Below, piece after piece: positions 53,820 through 61,695 of a DNA stretch of 64,000 nt. Both the position numbers and the translations under genes were made by a program. Numbering within the stretch: position 1 is the first letter of the stretch; each line of letters begins with the position of its first letter. This DNA is from Sphingobacteriaceae bacterium (lineage in GTDB: Bacteria; Bacteroidota; Bacteroidia; B-17B0; Aurantibacillaceae), in NCBI GenBank assembly GCA_002319075.1, contig NVQB01000001.1, forward strand, positions 5,208,001 through 5,272,000, in the 5' to 3' direction. A model generated the notes under the pieces. The model was not told the origin of the DNA and searched no databases. It saw only the letters and a program-made list of their open reading frames with translations.

Positions 53820-54785
53820 ATGGAAAGACTTTTTATTTTATTCTTATTTTCATTATTCTGTTATGCTTCTGAGGCTCAAAGCTTTATGCGTCCTAACGAG
53901 TGGAAGAAATATAAACGGGAACTTTTTATTTCTGCCGGCACTTCTAATTTCTTAGGAGACCTTGGCGGGCAGAAAGGAAATGGTAAAGATTATAGTCCGG
54001 CCGATTTAAATTTCAGTCAAAGCCGCACAGCCTTTTCTGTAGGCGCGAGGTATAAATTAAAACGTTCGGTGAATGTGGTTGGTAAATTCAGTTATCTGAA
54101 TGTAAAAGGTGATGACGCTAAAACCGACAATCCAGTTAGAAATAACCGGAACTTAAATTTTAAATCGAATATTTTTGAATTATCCGGCCGACTTGAGTTT
54201 GGTTATCAAAGTACAAAAAGAGGGAGCAGTCGTTACGGGGTTCGCAGAAATTACGGGCGTATGAAAAACATTACCCATAATCTTTATGGTTTTGCCGGTC
54301 TGGGTGCATTTTATTTTAATCCAAAAGGAAGAACCGCTGATGGAGAATGGGTAGAATTAAGACCTCTGGGTACGGAAGGTCAGGGGCTTCCAGGGGGACC
54401 GAAACAATACTCTAATTTCAGCATGAATATTTTGGCTGGAGCATATTATAAACTAACGCTGAATAAAGTCTGGTCGTTCGGGATTGAATTTTGTTACCGT
54501 AAAACCTTTACTGATTATATTGACGATGTTGGCGGGCGTTATTACGACCGCGCAGCATTAGAAGCCAAGAACAGTTTAACGGCAGAGATGGCCGATCCGA
54601 GTAAGGGAAGACTTCTTCCTCCTGGTGAAGACAATCCTTTTTATACAGCTACGGAACCCAATGCTGACGGATCGGGTGCTCAGCGTGGCGATACTCAGAA
54701 AGACACATACATGAGTCTTGAGTTAACTGTGGGCTACACCTTTAAGAAAGCCCGTAAATCTGCTCGTTTAAGAAGTAAATTCTAA
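53820..54785 (+). CDS. Outer-membrane beta-barrel protein, PorG/DUF6089-like
   Basis: A 321-residue outer-membrane protein with signal peptide (FLFSLFCYASEAQ). It is rich in amphipathic strands: ELFISAGTSNFLGDLGGQKG, FSVGARYKLKRSVNVVGKFS, NIFELSGRLEFGYQST and a closing LELTVGYTFKKARK. The GTSNFLGDLGG motif is of the kind found in DUF6089 proteins, the family that includes PorG of the T9SS. It is longer than usual, with a hydrophilic insertion near residues 240-290 (PSKGRLLPPGEDNPF). A PorG role is possible but not certain. Confidence 0.72.
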   Translation: MERLFILFLFSLFCYASEAQSFMRPNEWKKYKRELFISAGTSNFLGDLGGQKGNGKDYSPADLNFSQSRTAFSVGARYKLKRSVNVVGKFSYLNVKGDDAKTDNPVRNNRNLNFKSNIFELSGRLEFGYQSTKRGSSRYGVRRNYGRMKNITHNLYGFAGLGAFYFNPKGRTADGEWVELRPLGTEGQGLPGGPKQYSNFSMNILAGAYYKLTLNKVWSFGIEFCYRKTFTDYIDDVGGRYYDRAALEAKNSLTAEMADPSKGRLLPPGEDNPFYTATEPNADGSGAQRGDTQKDTYMSLELTVGYTFKKARKSARLRSKF

Positions 54786-54869
54786 TTTATTCGGAAGACT
54801 CTTTAGTAGGTTCTCCATTTTTTTGATGCGGTTTTGCGCTGGCTATTTCCGGTAACTTTAAATCCTAAA

Positions 54870-54968
54870 ATGTCCGAAAAAAACACCAGTCTGCAATGCA
54901 TGTGTTTGCAGGATGATGACGAATATGAAATCCAGGCAGGCTTTGTTTCTAAAGAATTCTACAGATGA
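54870..54968 (+). CDS. Possible small protein (32 residues)
   Basis: A short open frame in the 263-nt gap after the barrel gene, starting ATG at 54870 and ending TGA at 54966-54968. The product would begin MSEKNTSLQCMCLQDDDEYE. A TAACTTTA box (54853-54860) is close to the -7 consensus. There is no family match that I know. It may be chance; the rest of the gap (54786-54869) shows nothing. Confidence 0.2.
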   Translation: MSEKNTSLQCMCLQDDDEYEIQAGFVSKEFYR

Positions 54969-54997
54969 ATACAGTTTAACATGAGACTTGATGGCAT

Positions 54998-55034
54998 AAA
55001 AAAACCTCAGACAGATGTGTCTGAGGTTTTTTAT
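54998..55034 (-). terminator. Terminator after rplY
   Basis: 11-bp perfect stem (AACCTCAGACA at 55003-55013 with TGTCTGAGGTT at 55018-55028), with a U-run on the minus strand. Confidence 0.85.
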
Positions 55035-55048
55035 TAAGTTTATTTAAA

Positions 55049-55678
55049 TTATTTCTTAGCCGGAGCAGCTTTTGCAGCTGCAGCAGGAGCTGCAGATTTA
55101 GCTGGAGCAGCTTTAGCAGGCTCTTCCACTACCACGTTACGAGTTGTATCAACACTAACGATAGAAATATTTTTTGGATGCAATAAAGTGATGCCATCAA
55201 TATTGATGTCACCGGCAGAGATAGATTTTCCGATAGCCAGTTTTTCGATGCTTAAGTCGATATACTCTGGTAATTTAGAGATAAGACCTCTTACTTTTAA
55301 CTTACGCAATTTCAAAGTTAATTTACCACCCGCTTTCACACCTTCAGATGTTCCGCTTGTTTTAACTGGTAAATGAACTGTTACAGGTTTGTCTTCGTTA
55401 ACCTGTAAAAAGTCAGCATGAATTAATTTGTCGTTAATTCTGTGGTATTGTGCTTCCTGAAGAATTGTTTTGTAAGTTTTTCCACCTACTTCAACATTTA
55501 CGAGATTTGTTTCAGGAGTAAAGATAATATCTTTAAAATGACGGATATCGGCGCTAAAGTGAATTTGCTCACCTGCTCCATAAATTACACATGGAACTAA
55601 ACCTTTAAGTCTTAATGCTGCCGCATCTACTTTCCCTACGTTCGCTCTTGGCGAACCGCTCAATGATACTGTTTTCAT
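55049..55678 (-). CDS. rplY: Ribosomal protein bL25 (CTC type)
   Basis: A 209-residue bL25 of the CTC type, which binds 5S rRNA. The N-terminal L25 domain begins MKTVSLSGSPRANVGKVDAA and has GLVPCVIYGAGEQIHF, then YRINDKLIHADFLQV. The C-terminal TL5 domain has LRKLKVRGLISKLPEYIDL and GKSISAGDINIDGI. It ends in an Ala/Lys/Pro-rich disordered tail (APAKSAAPAAAAKAAPAKK). It follows prs by about 75 nt, a common gene order. Confidence 0.95.
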   Translation of the reverse strand: MKTVSLSGSPRANVGKVDAAALRLKGLVPCVIYGAGEQIHFSADIRHFKDIIFTPETNLVNVEVGGKTYKTILQEAQYHRINDKLIHADFLQVNEDKPVTVHLPVKTSGTSEGVKAGGKLTLKLRKLKVRGLISKLPEYIDLSIEKLAIGKSISAGDINIDGITLLHPKNISIVSVDTTRNVVVEEPAKAAPAKSAAPAAAAKAAPAKK

Positions 55679-55754
55679 TTTGTTTTTTTTTTGTTTGTTT
55701 TTAAATTGTAAAATGGAATTACGCCGAAGGCTTCATTGCATTTTTGTTTGTTTG

Positions 55755-56687
55755 TTATAAAATAAAATTGCTACTTATTGATTCGTAATTATGGACGCTG
55801 TTAATCACTTTTGCGAATAATGGCGCTACACTTAATACTTTAATTTTAGAACTTTCATGTGATAAAGGAATAGTGTCGGTTACGATCAACTCCTGCAGAC
55901 TTGATTTCTCGATGTTCTCGTAAGCTTTACCAGATAAAACCGGGTGTGTGCAAATGGCTCTAACACTTAATGCACCGCGATCCAACATCATTTCAGCTGC
56001 TTTACAAAGTGTTCCACCTGTATCAACCAGGTCGTCTACTAAAATAATATTTCTGCCTTCAATTTCACCAATGGCGGTCATGCTTTCTACCACATTGGCT
56101 TTTGCGCGTTGCTTGTAACAAATTACCATTTCCGCTTTTAAATGTTTGGCGTATCCGTTGGCACGTTTACTTCCACCCATATCTGGAGCTGCGATGGTAA
56201 GGTTATCGAGTTTTAATGATTCTATGTAAGGTAAAAAGATAGTGGAGGCATAAAGGTGATCTACAGGCACGTTAAAGAAACCCTGGATCTGATCAGCATG
56301 AAGGTCCATAGTCATAACTCTGGTTGCTCCGGCTACAGCCAGCATATCGGCCACTAATTTAGCGCCAATAGCCACACGTGGTTTATCTTTACGATCCTGG
56401 CGTGCGTATCCAAAATAGGGAAGCACGGCTACAATATGCCTGGCACTTGCGCGCTTTGCTGCATCTATGAGCAAAAGCATTTCCATTAAATTGTCTGCCG
56501 GGGGCATTGTACTTTGAATTACAAAAACACTTTGGCCACGGATACTTTCTTCGTATGAAGCCTGTAATTCTCCGTCACTAAAGCGATAATGCTCAACTTT
56601 GCCTAAAGGCTGACCATAAGCATTAGCTATTTTTGCAGCTAAGGCTTCGGTGGCAATTCCTGAAAATAATTTTACCTGTGATTCCAT
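55755..56687 (-). CDS. prs: Ribose-phosphate pyrophosphokinase
   Basis: A 310-residue PRPP synthase, making the precursor of nucleotides, histidine and tryptophan. It shows LFSGIATEALAAKIA, the FSDGELQASYEESIRG segment, the ATP-binding PYFGYARQDRKDKPR, MTMDLHADQIQGFF and the PRPP-binding loop LVDDLVDTGGT. Length is typical. It is the first gene of a prs-rplY transcript with a TAnnTTTG box just upstream. Confidence 0.97.
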   Translation of the reverse strand: MESQVKLFSGIATEALAAKIANAYGQPLGKVEHYRFSDGELQASYEESIRGQSVFVIQSTMPPADNLMEMLLLIDAAKRASARHIVAVLPYFGYARQDRKDKPRVAIGAKLVADMLAVAGATRVMTMDLHADQIQGFFNVPVDHLYASTIFLPYIESLKLDNLTIAAPDMGGSKRANGYAKHLKAEMVICYKQRAKANVVESMTAIGEIEGRNIILVDDLVDTGGTLCKAAEMMLDRGALSVRAICTHPVLSGKAYENIEKSSLQELIVTDTIPLSHESSKIKVLSVAPLFAKVINSVHNYESISSNFIL

Positions 56688-56701
56688 TTTTTTAAGGATG
56701 G

Positions 56702-56709
56702 CAAATATA
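56702..56709 (-). promoter_or_regulatory. -7 box for prs-rplY
   Basis: Minus strand reads TATATTTG, an exact TAnnTTTG match, 14 nt before the prs ATG at 56687. No clear -33 element. Confidence 0.5.
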
Positions 56710-56919
56710 GGGATTTTTTGTGGTTTTACGGCTAAAGAGGCTAAAAAAAGACTTTCTTTTTAAAAAATCCATAAACTCAAACCTTTATTACAGAGATAAC
56801 ATTCTATTAACCTAAACCGGTGAGTGTTATATTTTGGCTTTTAATAACAAATGGGTCAATCTAAATTCTATTTATGACCGTAAATGCATACAAATAACCA
56901 AAACTTAAAACCAAATATT

Positions 56920-57489
56920 ATGAAAATCATCAAAACACTTGCATTAGTAGCTTTCGCTTCTTTATTATCTGTAAACAGCTTAAGCGCACAAAGTATGTCA
57001 GGAGAAAAAACAGTAGAAGTTGGTGGTGCAGCCATGTACCCTTCTAAAAACATTATTGAAAACGCTGTTAACTCTAAAGATCACACCACTTTAGTAGCTG
57101 CCGTTAAAGCTGCAGGTTTAGTTGAAACTTTACAAGGTGCAGGTCCTTTTACTGTGTTTGCTCCAACTAACGCAGCTTTCGATAAATTACCAAAAGGTAC
57201 AGTAGAAACTTTGGTTAAGCCTGAAAACAAAACTATGCTTACAAACATTTTAACTTACCATGTAGTTTCAGGTAAATTAGATTCGAAAGCTTTATCAGAA
57301 ATGATTAAAAAAGGAAACGGGAAAGCAGAACTTAAAACCGTTAACGGTGATATGCTTACTGTATCTATGAAAGGAAACAAAGTTGTTTTAACGGATGCAA
57401 AGGGCGGAATGTCTACTGTAACTATTAAAGACGTTTACCAAAGTAATGGTGTTATTCATGTAATAGACACAGTTGTAATGCCGAAATAA
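56920..57489 (+). CDS. Secreted fasciclin (FAS1) domain protein
   Basis: A 189-residue protein from the ATG at 56920 with signal peptide (LLSVNSLSAQ). An in-frame start 12 codons upstream is unlikely. Residues about 45-189 form one FAS1 domain: ENAVNSKDHTTLVAAVKAAG, the conserved GPFTVFAPTNAAFDKLP, LTNILTYHVVSGKL and the closing NGVIHVIDTVVMPK. FAS1 domains mediate cell adhesion in many organisms, but the bacterial role is open. It is monocistronic. Confidence 0.93.
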   Translation: MKIIKTLALVAFASLLSVNSLSAQSMSGEKTVEVGGAAMYPSKNIIENAVNSKDHTTLVAAVKAAGLVETLQGAGPFTVFAPTNAAFDKLPKGTVETLVKPENKTMLTNILTYHVVSGKLDSKALSEMIKKGNGKAELKTVNGDMLTVSMKGNKVVLTDAKGGMSTVTIKDVYQSNGVIHVIDTVVMPK

Positions 57490-57511
57490 GTAGTGGCATG
57501 ACATACTAAAT

Positions 57512-57546
57512 AAAAACCCCTGGTAATTTCCAGGGGTTTTTTATTT
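57512..57546. terminator. Bidirectional terminator between the fasciclin gene and the disordered-protein gene
   Basis: 9-bp core stem (AACCCCTGG at 57515-57523 with CCAGGGGTT at 57530-57538) with A and T runs on both sides. Confidence 0.85.
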
Positions 57547-57561
57547 ATAAGGTTTTGGTTT

Positions 57562-58419
57562 TTACCAGGAATTTCTGTCTCTCACATTTGGACGTTGGTG
57601 ATTAGTATCTGTTTCGCCGTATTGATCTGTTTGACTTTTTCTGTTGCCTGTTTTTCCTGAATATTTTTCGTGATCGCCGTAAGACGATGATTGTCCATAA
57701 GAAGGATAACTTTCGTAATACCCATAATTTCCTTTGCTACGGTCGGCATCTTCCCTACCCCAGCTATAACGGTCATCTTCGCGCGAACGGTTATTTTCTC
57801 TGTCATAATCGTTATCGTGACGGTAAGTGTAACCACGTTCATCGCGACGGGAATAATTTTCTGAAGGATCGTAATTGCGTTCGCCGTAAGACGTTGTATA
57901 ATCGCTGGCATTGCGGCCATTGTAGCCTTCGTTGTCCGAGTCACGGTTCTCGTTATAACTTCCATTATTCGTATTTCGGTTATTACGGGAAGAATATTCT
58001 GATTGTGAACGGTAAGAATTATCGTAATTGTTACGGGAAGTTTCGGGTTCACGATCCTGTGGCCATTGGCGTGAGTTATTCATAGTGTAACGGTCGTTGT
58101 AGGATTGTGAACCGGAATCGTAGCGCCCCGAGCGGTCGTAATTATTTTCTGAGCCGTAACCACCGCTACTTCTGAATGTGTAAGAATCATTATCGCGGCG
58201 GGTATCGCTGTTGTATGAATTCCTATTGGAATTATCGCCGCCAAAATTACTGGATCCATATCCATAACGGCGGTTATCTTCCGGGAAACCATCATTATAA
58301 TTATTTTGGTTTGTGGAACGGTTGTAATCGTTATAATTTGATTCACGATTACTTGTGTTTTGCCTGTGATCGGAGTTATCGTTATTACGATTACCACGGT
58401 AAGTGTTTTGTGATTTCAT
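57562..58419 (-). CDS. Intrinsically disordered N/Y/S/R/D/G-rich protein
   Basis: A 285-residue protein made almost wholly of Asn, Tyr, Ser, Arg, Asp and Gly, with hardly any hydrophobic residues and no signal peptide. Pieces such as SRNNRNTNNGSYNENRDSD and YTYRHDNDYDRENNRSRED alternate basic and acidic residues with regularly spaced tyrosines. Such composition is typical of low-complexity, phase-separating or prion-like proteins. I do not recognise a family. Codon use looks normal for this genome and the frame is open over its whole length between a start ATG and a terminator, so a real gene is likely. It stands alone, convergent with the fasciclin gene. Confidence 0.7.
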   Translation of the reverse strand: MKSQNTYRGNRNNDNSDHRQNTSNRESNYNDYNRSTNQNNYNDGFPEDNRRYGYGSSNFGGDNSNRNSYNSDTRRDNDSYTFRSSGGYGSENNYDRSGRYDSGSQSYNDRYTMNNSRQWPQDREPETSRNNYDNSYRSQSEYSSRNNRNTNNGSYNENRDSDNEGYNGRNASDYTTSYGERNYDPSENYSRRDERGYTYRHDNDYDRENNRSREDDRYSWGREDADRSKGNYGYYESYPSYGQSSSYGDHEKYSGKTGNRKSQTDQYGETDTNHQRPNVRDRNSW

Positions 58420-58779
58420 GATTTAAGTTTTAAAACGTTAGATAAAAGACCATGAAAAGCCAATGCCAGCCTAGAAAGTTGTCACAGCGCGATAATTGGA
58501 GAAAAAATTACGCATCCGAAATCTTTCGTCAACAAGTTAATAAGATATTCCTAAGACTTCTGACTACCTGGTTGGCACATTTTTGAGGGAATTGCTGCTG
58601 AAAGTTTTCGGGTAAAATTTCAAGCTGCTTAAGACAATCTTCGATTACAGGCACACTCTTGAATTATACTATTTCCTCCTTTAACCGTCTGAAAACCAGT
58701 TTTAACAACATATTACTATAAAATATAGCAAATAATAACTATAAATTATAACTAACTTCACAAAACTAAATTCCAGGAA
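58420..58779. other. Non-coding region upstream of imuA
   Basis: About 360 nt with no gene. The last 100 nt are very AT-rich and hold two small inverted repeats, CTATAAAATATAG (58716-58728) and TATAAATTATA (58740-58750), near where an operator for imuA would be expected. They could be repressor sites, but AT-rich DNA makes such repeats common. The first 260 nt show nothing recognisable. Confidence 0.4.
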
Positions 58780-59532
58780 ATGAAACGCGCGGTTGATCAG
58801 TCGGTAATAGAATCTTTGCAAAAACAGATTTTGAATTTGCAAGGCCATAGGCAACAAAGCGACGAGCCCTTACAAAAAAGTGGGTTGGGACTTCTTGAAT
58901 CGGCTTTCCCAAATAAAGTATTTCCGAGAGCAGCTATACATGAACTTATTAGTTATAATTCGGAAGATGCTGCTTGTACCAGTGGTTTTCTGGCCATCAT
59001 TTTAAGTCAGTTGATGCAAACAGGAGGTTCGTGTTTATGGATAAGCACAGTACCGCGTCGCAGCATCTTCCCTCCAGCTTTAAAATCTTTTGGTGTTGAC
59101 CCTGAAAGGATTTTATTTGTTGACGCTAAAAGACCTAAAGACACCTTGTGGGCACTAGAAGAAGCGCTAAAATGCAATGCCTTACCTGTTGTGGTTGGCG
59201 AACTCAATGAACTGAGCTTTAATGACTCTCGTCGCTTACAATTGGCTGTAGAACGCAGTCAGGTGACAGGCTTTATTCATCGCTTCAGGCCTAAATCGGT
59301 AAATGCAGTTGCTTGTGTATCGCGTTGGAAAATTACCGCCCTTGCCAGCTGGTTACCCGACAGTCCAGGCATTGGCTTTCCCCGATGGAATATAGAATTA
59401 TTAAAAGTAAAAAACGGTACACCTCACCAATGGCAGGTGCAATGGAGCGATAAAGGACTTGAATATTTACAACCTTCAGGCGACAAACAAACTTTCTTCG
59501 CTACCAATAATGACAACAGGAATACGGGTTAA
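58780..59532 (+). CDS. imuA: ImuA-family mutasome protein
   Basis: A 250-residue RecA-like ImuA protein, expected to help recruit the error-prone polymerases in damage-induced mutagenesis. It has the family pieces LLESAFPNKVFPRAAIHELI, SGFLAIILSQLMQTGGSCLWIS, ALEEALKCNALPVVVGEL and RRLQLAVERSQVTGF. No classical Walker A motif is visible, as in other ImuA proteins. Its TAA overlaps the imuB ATG by 1 nt (59532), so imuA and imuB are coupled. Confidence 0.87.
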   Translation: MKRAVDQSVIESLQKQILNLQGHRQQSDEPLQKSGLGLLESAFPNKVFPRAAIHELISYNSEDAACTSGFLAIILSQLMQTGGSCLWISTVPRRSIFPPALKSFGVDPERILFVDAKRPKDTLWALEEALKCNALPVVVGELNELSFNDSRRLQLAVERSQVTGFIHRFRPKSVNAVACVSRWKITALASWLPDSPGIGFPRWNIELLKVKNGTPHQWQVQWSDKGLEYLQPSGDKQTFFATNNDNRNTG

Positions 59533-61028
59533 TGGCACAGCGCATTGTAATTATATGGTTTCCGCATTTGATGACAGATTGGTTGCTGCGACGCAAGCCT
59601 CAACTAAAGACAGAAACTTTTGCGCTTGCATTGCTTGAACGTAACCGGCGAGTGATTAAGGCTGTGAATAAAAACGCCCAGGAAAGAGGTATTTATACAG
59701 AAATGGTAGTAGCAGATTGTAAAGCCCTGGTACCTGAATTACAGGTATACGATTATGATCCTGATCAACCTTTAAAACTTCTATCGGCTCTTGCTGAATG
59801 GTGCATACGTTTTACTCCTGTTGTATCGCTAGAGTTACCAGATAGTTTGATACTTGATGCAGATGGGTGTACACATTTATGGGGTGGCGAAACCGAGTAT
59901 ATAAATGATATATACAAACGTTTTTCTGACTTTGGTTATACAACACGTATAAGCATTGCTGATACTATTGGCAGCGCATGGGCCGTTTGCCGTTTTGAAC
60001 AAACTGCACTGGCAGTTAAACCCAATGATCAGGTAAAGGCTATAGAAGACTTGCCACCCGCAGCTCTGCGACTTGAAACCGCTACGCTAGATAAACTGGC
60101 AAAACTTGGTTTTCTTACAATTAAAAGTTTTATGAATATGCCTCGTGCCGCTTTGCGCAGAAGGTTCGGGCAAAATTTACTGAAGCGATTGGATCAGGCT
60201 CTTGGCGCAGAAATGGAGTTGATAAACCCTATTCAACCTATAAGTCCTTACCAGGAACGTTTACCAAGTTTAGAGCCTATTTGTACCGCAGCAGGAATTG
60301 AAATTGCTTTAAAAAATTTACTGGAAACTTTGTGCCTTCGTTTGAACCGTGAAAGCAAAGGACTTAGAATAGCTGAGCTAAAATGCTACCGTATAGATGG
60401 AACTATTCAATCAATAGGAATAGGCACCAATAGGCCTTCGCGCAATGTCATGCATCTCTTTAAATTGTTTGAGATCCGGATTTCTGAAATACAGCCTGAT
60501 CTGGGTATTGAATTATTTGTACTTGAAGCGGGCATAGTAGAAGAGTTGTTAAGTTCACAGGATGCTCTCTGGTCGGTAAGCAATTCCAATGAATCGTCTA
60601 TAGCTGAGCTTCTGGACAGGCTGGAAGGAAAAACCGGCGCGGGGTCTATACATCGCTATTTACCGGCAGAACATTACTGGCCCGAATATTCAATAAAACA
60701 AGCCTGTTCTTTAGTTGAAGAACCAACAACTGCCTGGAGAACAGATTTGCCGAGACCTCTGCACCTTCTTTCAGTACCTGAACAAATAGAAGTCAGTGTT
60801 CCTATACCCGATTATCCGCCTTTACTTTTTATTTATAAAGGATTGCGTCATACTGTAAAAAAAGCGGATGGTCCGGAAAGGATAGAACAGGAATGGTGGA
60901 CACAAACAGGAGCGTACAGAGATTATTATTGTGTGGAAGATGAGAAGGGCGCCAGGTATTGGGTGTTTCGTTCGGGCGATTATAGAAGTGAGAGTGTTAA
61001 ATGGTTTTTACACGGTTTTTTTTCGTGA
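59532..61028 (+). CDS. imuB: ImuB, inactive Y-family polymerase homologue
   Basis: A 498-residue Y-family polymerase-like protein. The N-terminus (IVIIWFPHLMTDWLLRRK) lacks the catalytic Asp of active Y-family enzymes, and the usual SxDE motif is replaced by LDADGCTHLWGG, as in ImuB. It should act as the hub of the mutasome, linking ImuA, the sliding clamp and DnaE2. The C-terminal part has RPLHLLSVPEQIEV and an EWWTQTGAYRDYYCVED segment. It starts on the ATG that overlaps the imuA stop codon. It is separated from dnaE2 by a 620-bp repeat array instead of the usual short gap. Confidence 0.9.
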   Translation: MAQRIVIIWFPHLMTDWLLRRKPQLKTETFALALLERNRRVIKAVNKNAQERGIYTEMVVADCKALVPELQVYDYDPDQPLKLLSALAEWCIRFTPVVSLELPDSLILDADGCTHLWGGETEYINDIYKRFSDFGYTTRISIADTIGSAWAVCRFEQTALAVKPNDQVKAIEDLPPAALRLETATLDKLAKLGFLTIKSFMNMPRAALRRRFGQNLLKRLDQALGAEMELINPIQPISPYQERLPSLEPICTAAGIEIALKNLLETLCLRLNRESKGLRIAELKCYRIDGTIQSIGIGTNRPSRNVMHLFKLFEIRISEIQPDLGIELFVLEAGIVEELLSSQDALWSVSNSNESSIAELLDRLEGKTGAGSIHRYLPAEHYWPEYSIKQACSLVEEPTTAWRTDLPRPLHLLSVPEQIEVSVPIPDYPPLLFIYKGLRHTVKKADGPERIEQEWWTQTGAYRDYYCVEDEKGARYWVFRSGDYRSESVKWFLHGFFS

Positions 61029-61040
61029 TGGCCCCCCTAG

Positions 61041-61662
61041 GGTATGCTGGAACTGTTCTCGACTACGCTCGAACTGACATGCGGATGTTTCGAACTGTTC
61101 TCGACTACGCTCGAACTGACATTCTCGGGTATGCTGGAACTGTTCTCGACTACGCTCGAACTGACATGTCGGGTATGCTGGAACTGTTCTCGACTACGCT
61201 CGAACTGACATGTGGATGTTTCGAACTGTTCTCGACTACGCTCGAACTGACATGCTCGGGTATGCTGGAACTGTTCTCGACTACGCTCGAACTGACATTC
61301 TCGGCTATGCTCGAACTGACATTCTCGGGTATGCTGGAACTGTTCTCGACTACGCTCGAACTGACATGTCGGGTATGCTGGAACTGTTCTCGACTACGCT
61401 CGAACTGACATTCTCGGATATGCTGGAACTGTTCTCGACTACGCTCGAACTGACATGTCGGGTATGCTCGAACTGACATGTGGATGTTTCGAACTGTTCT
61501 CGACTACGCTCGAACTGACATTCTCGGGTATGCTGGAACTGACATGCTCGGGTATGCTGGAACTGTTCTCGACTACGCTCGAACTGACATTTTCGACTAC
61601 GCTCGAACTGACATTTTCGACTATGCTCGAACTTACATGCTCGGCTATGCTGGAACTGACAT
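61041..61662. repeat. Degenerate tandem repeat array between imuB and dnaE2
   Basis: Eleven copies of the core GTTCTCGACTACGCTCGAAC, each followed by TGACA, at about 42-70-bp spacing, plus partial copies near 61303, 61464 and 61597-61633. The spacers alternate between a TCGGGTATGCTGGA type and a GGATGTTTC type. The core is the reverse complement of the core in the array at 2060-2575. It contains TCGA-CTACGC-TCGA, which could form a small hairpin. No ordinary gene lies inside, although several frames happen to be open on both strands. Confidence 0.9.
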
Positions 61663-61695
61663 CGCATTACTCAGGGAGACGTCAGAAAAATAAAT

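Noticed and set aside
57582-58421. Other open frames overlapping the disordered-protein gene on both strands
   Set aside because: They are mirror frames of the low-complexity gene (runs of Ile/Thr or of Tyr/Asn/Arg with no start context). The minus-strand frame at 57562-58419 has the better start and full length.
61041-61662. CRISPR array
   Set aside because: Core and spacers are both repeated, spacing is irregular and spacers fall into only two types, so this is not a CRISPR.
61001-61693. Open frames of 71-135 codons on both strands across the repeat array after imuB
   Set aside because: They result from a repeat unit that rarely contains stops in those frames. The peptides are simple repeats with no start context or family match.
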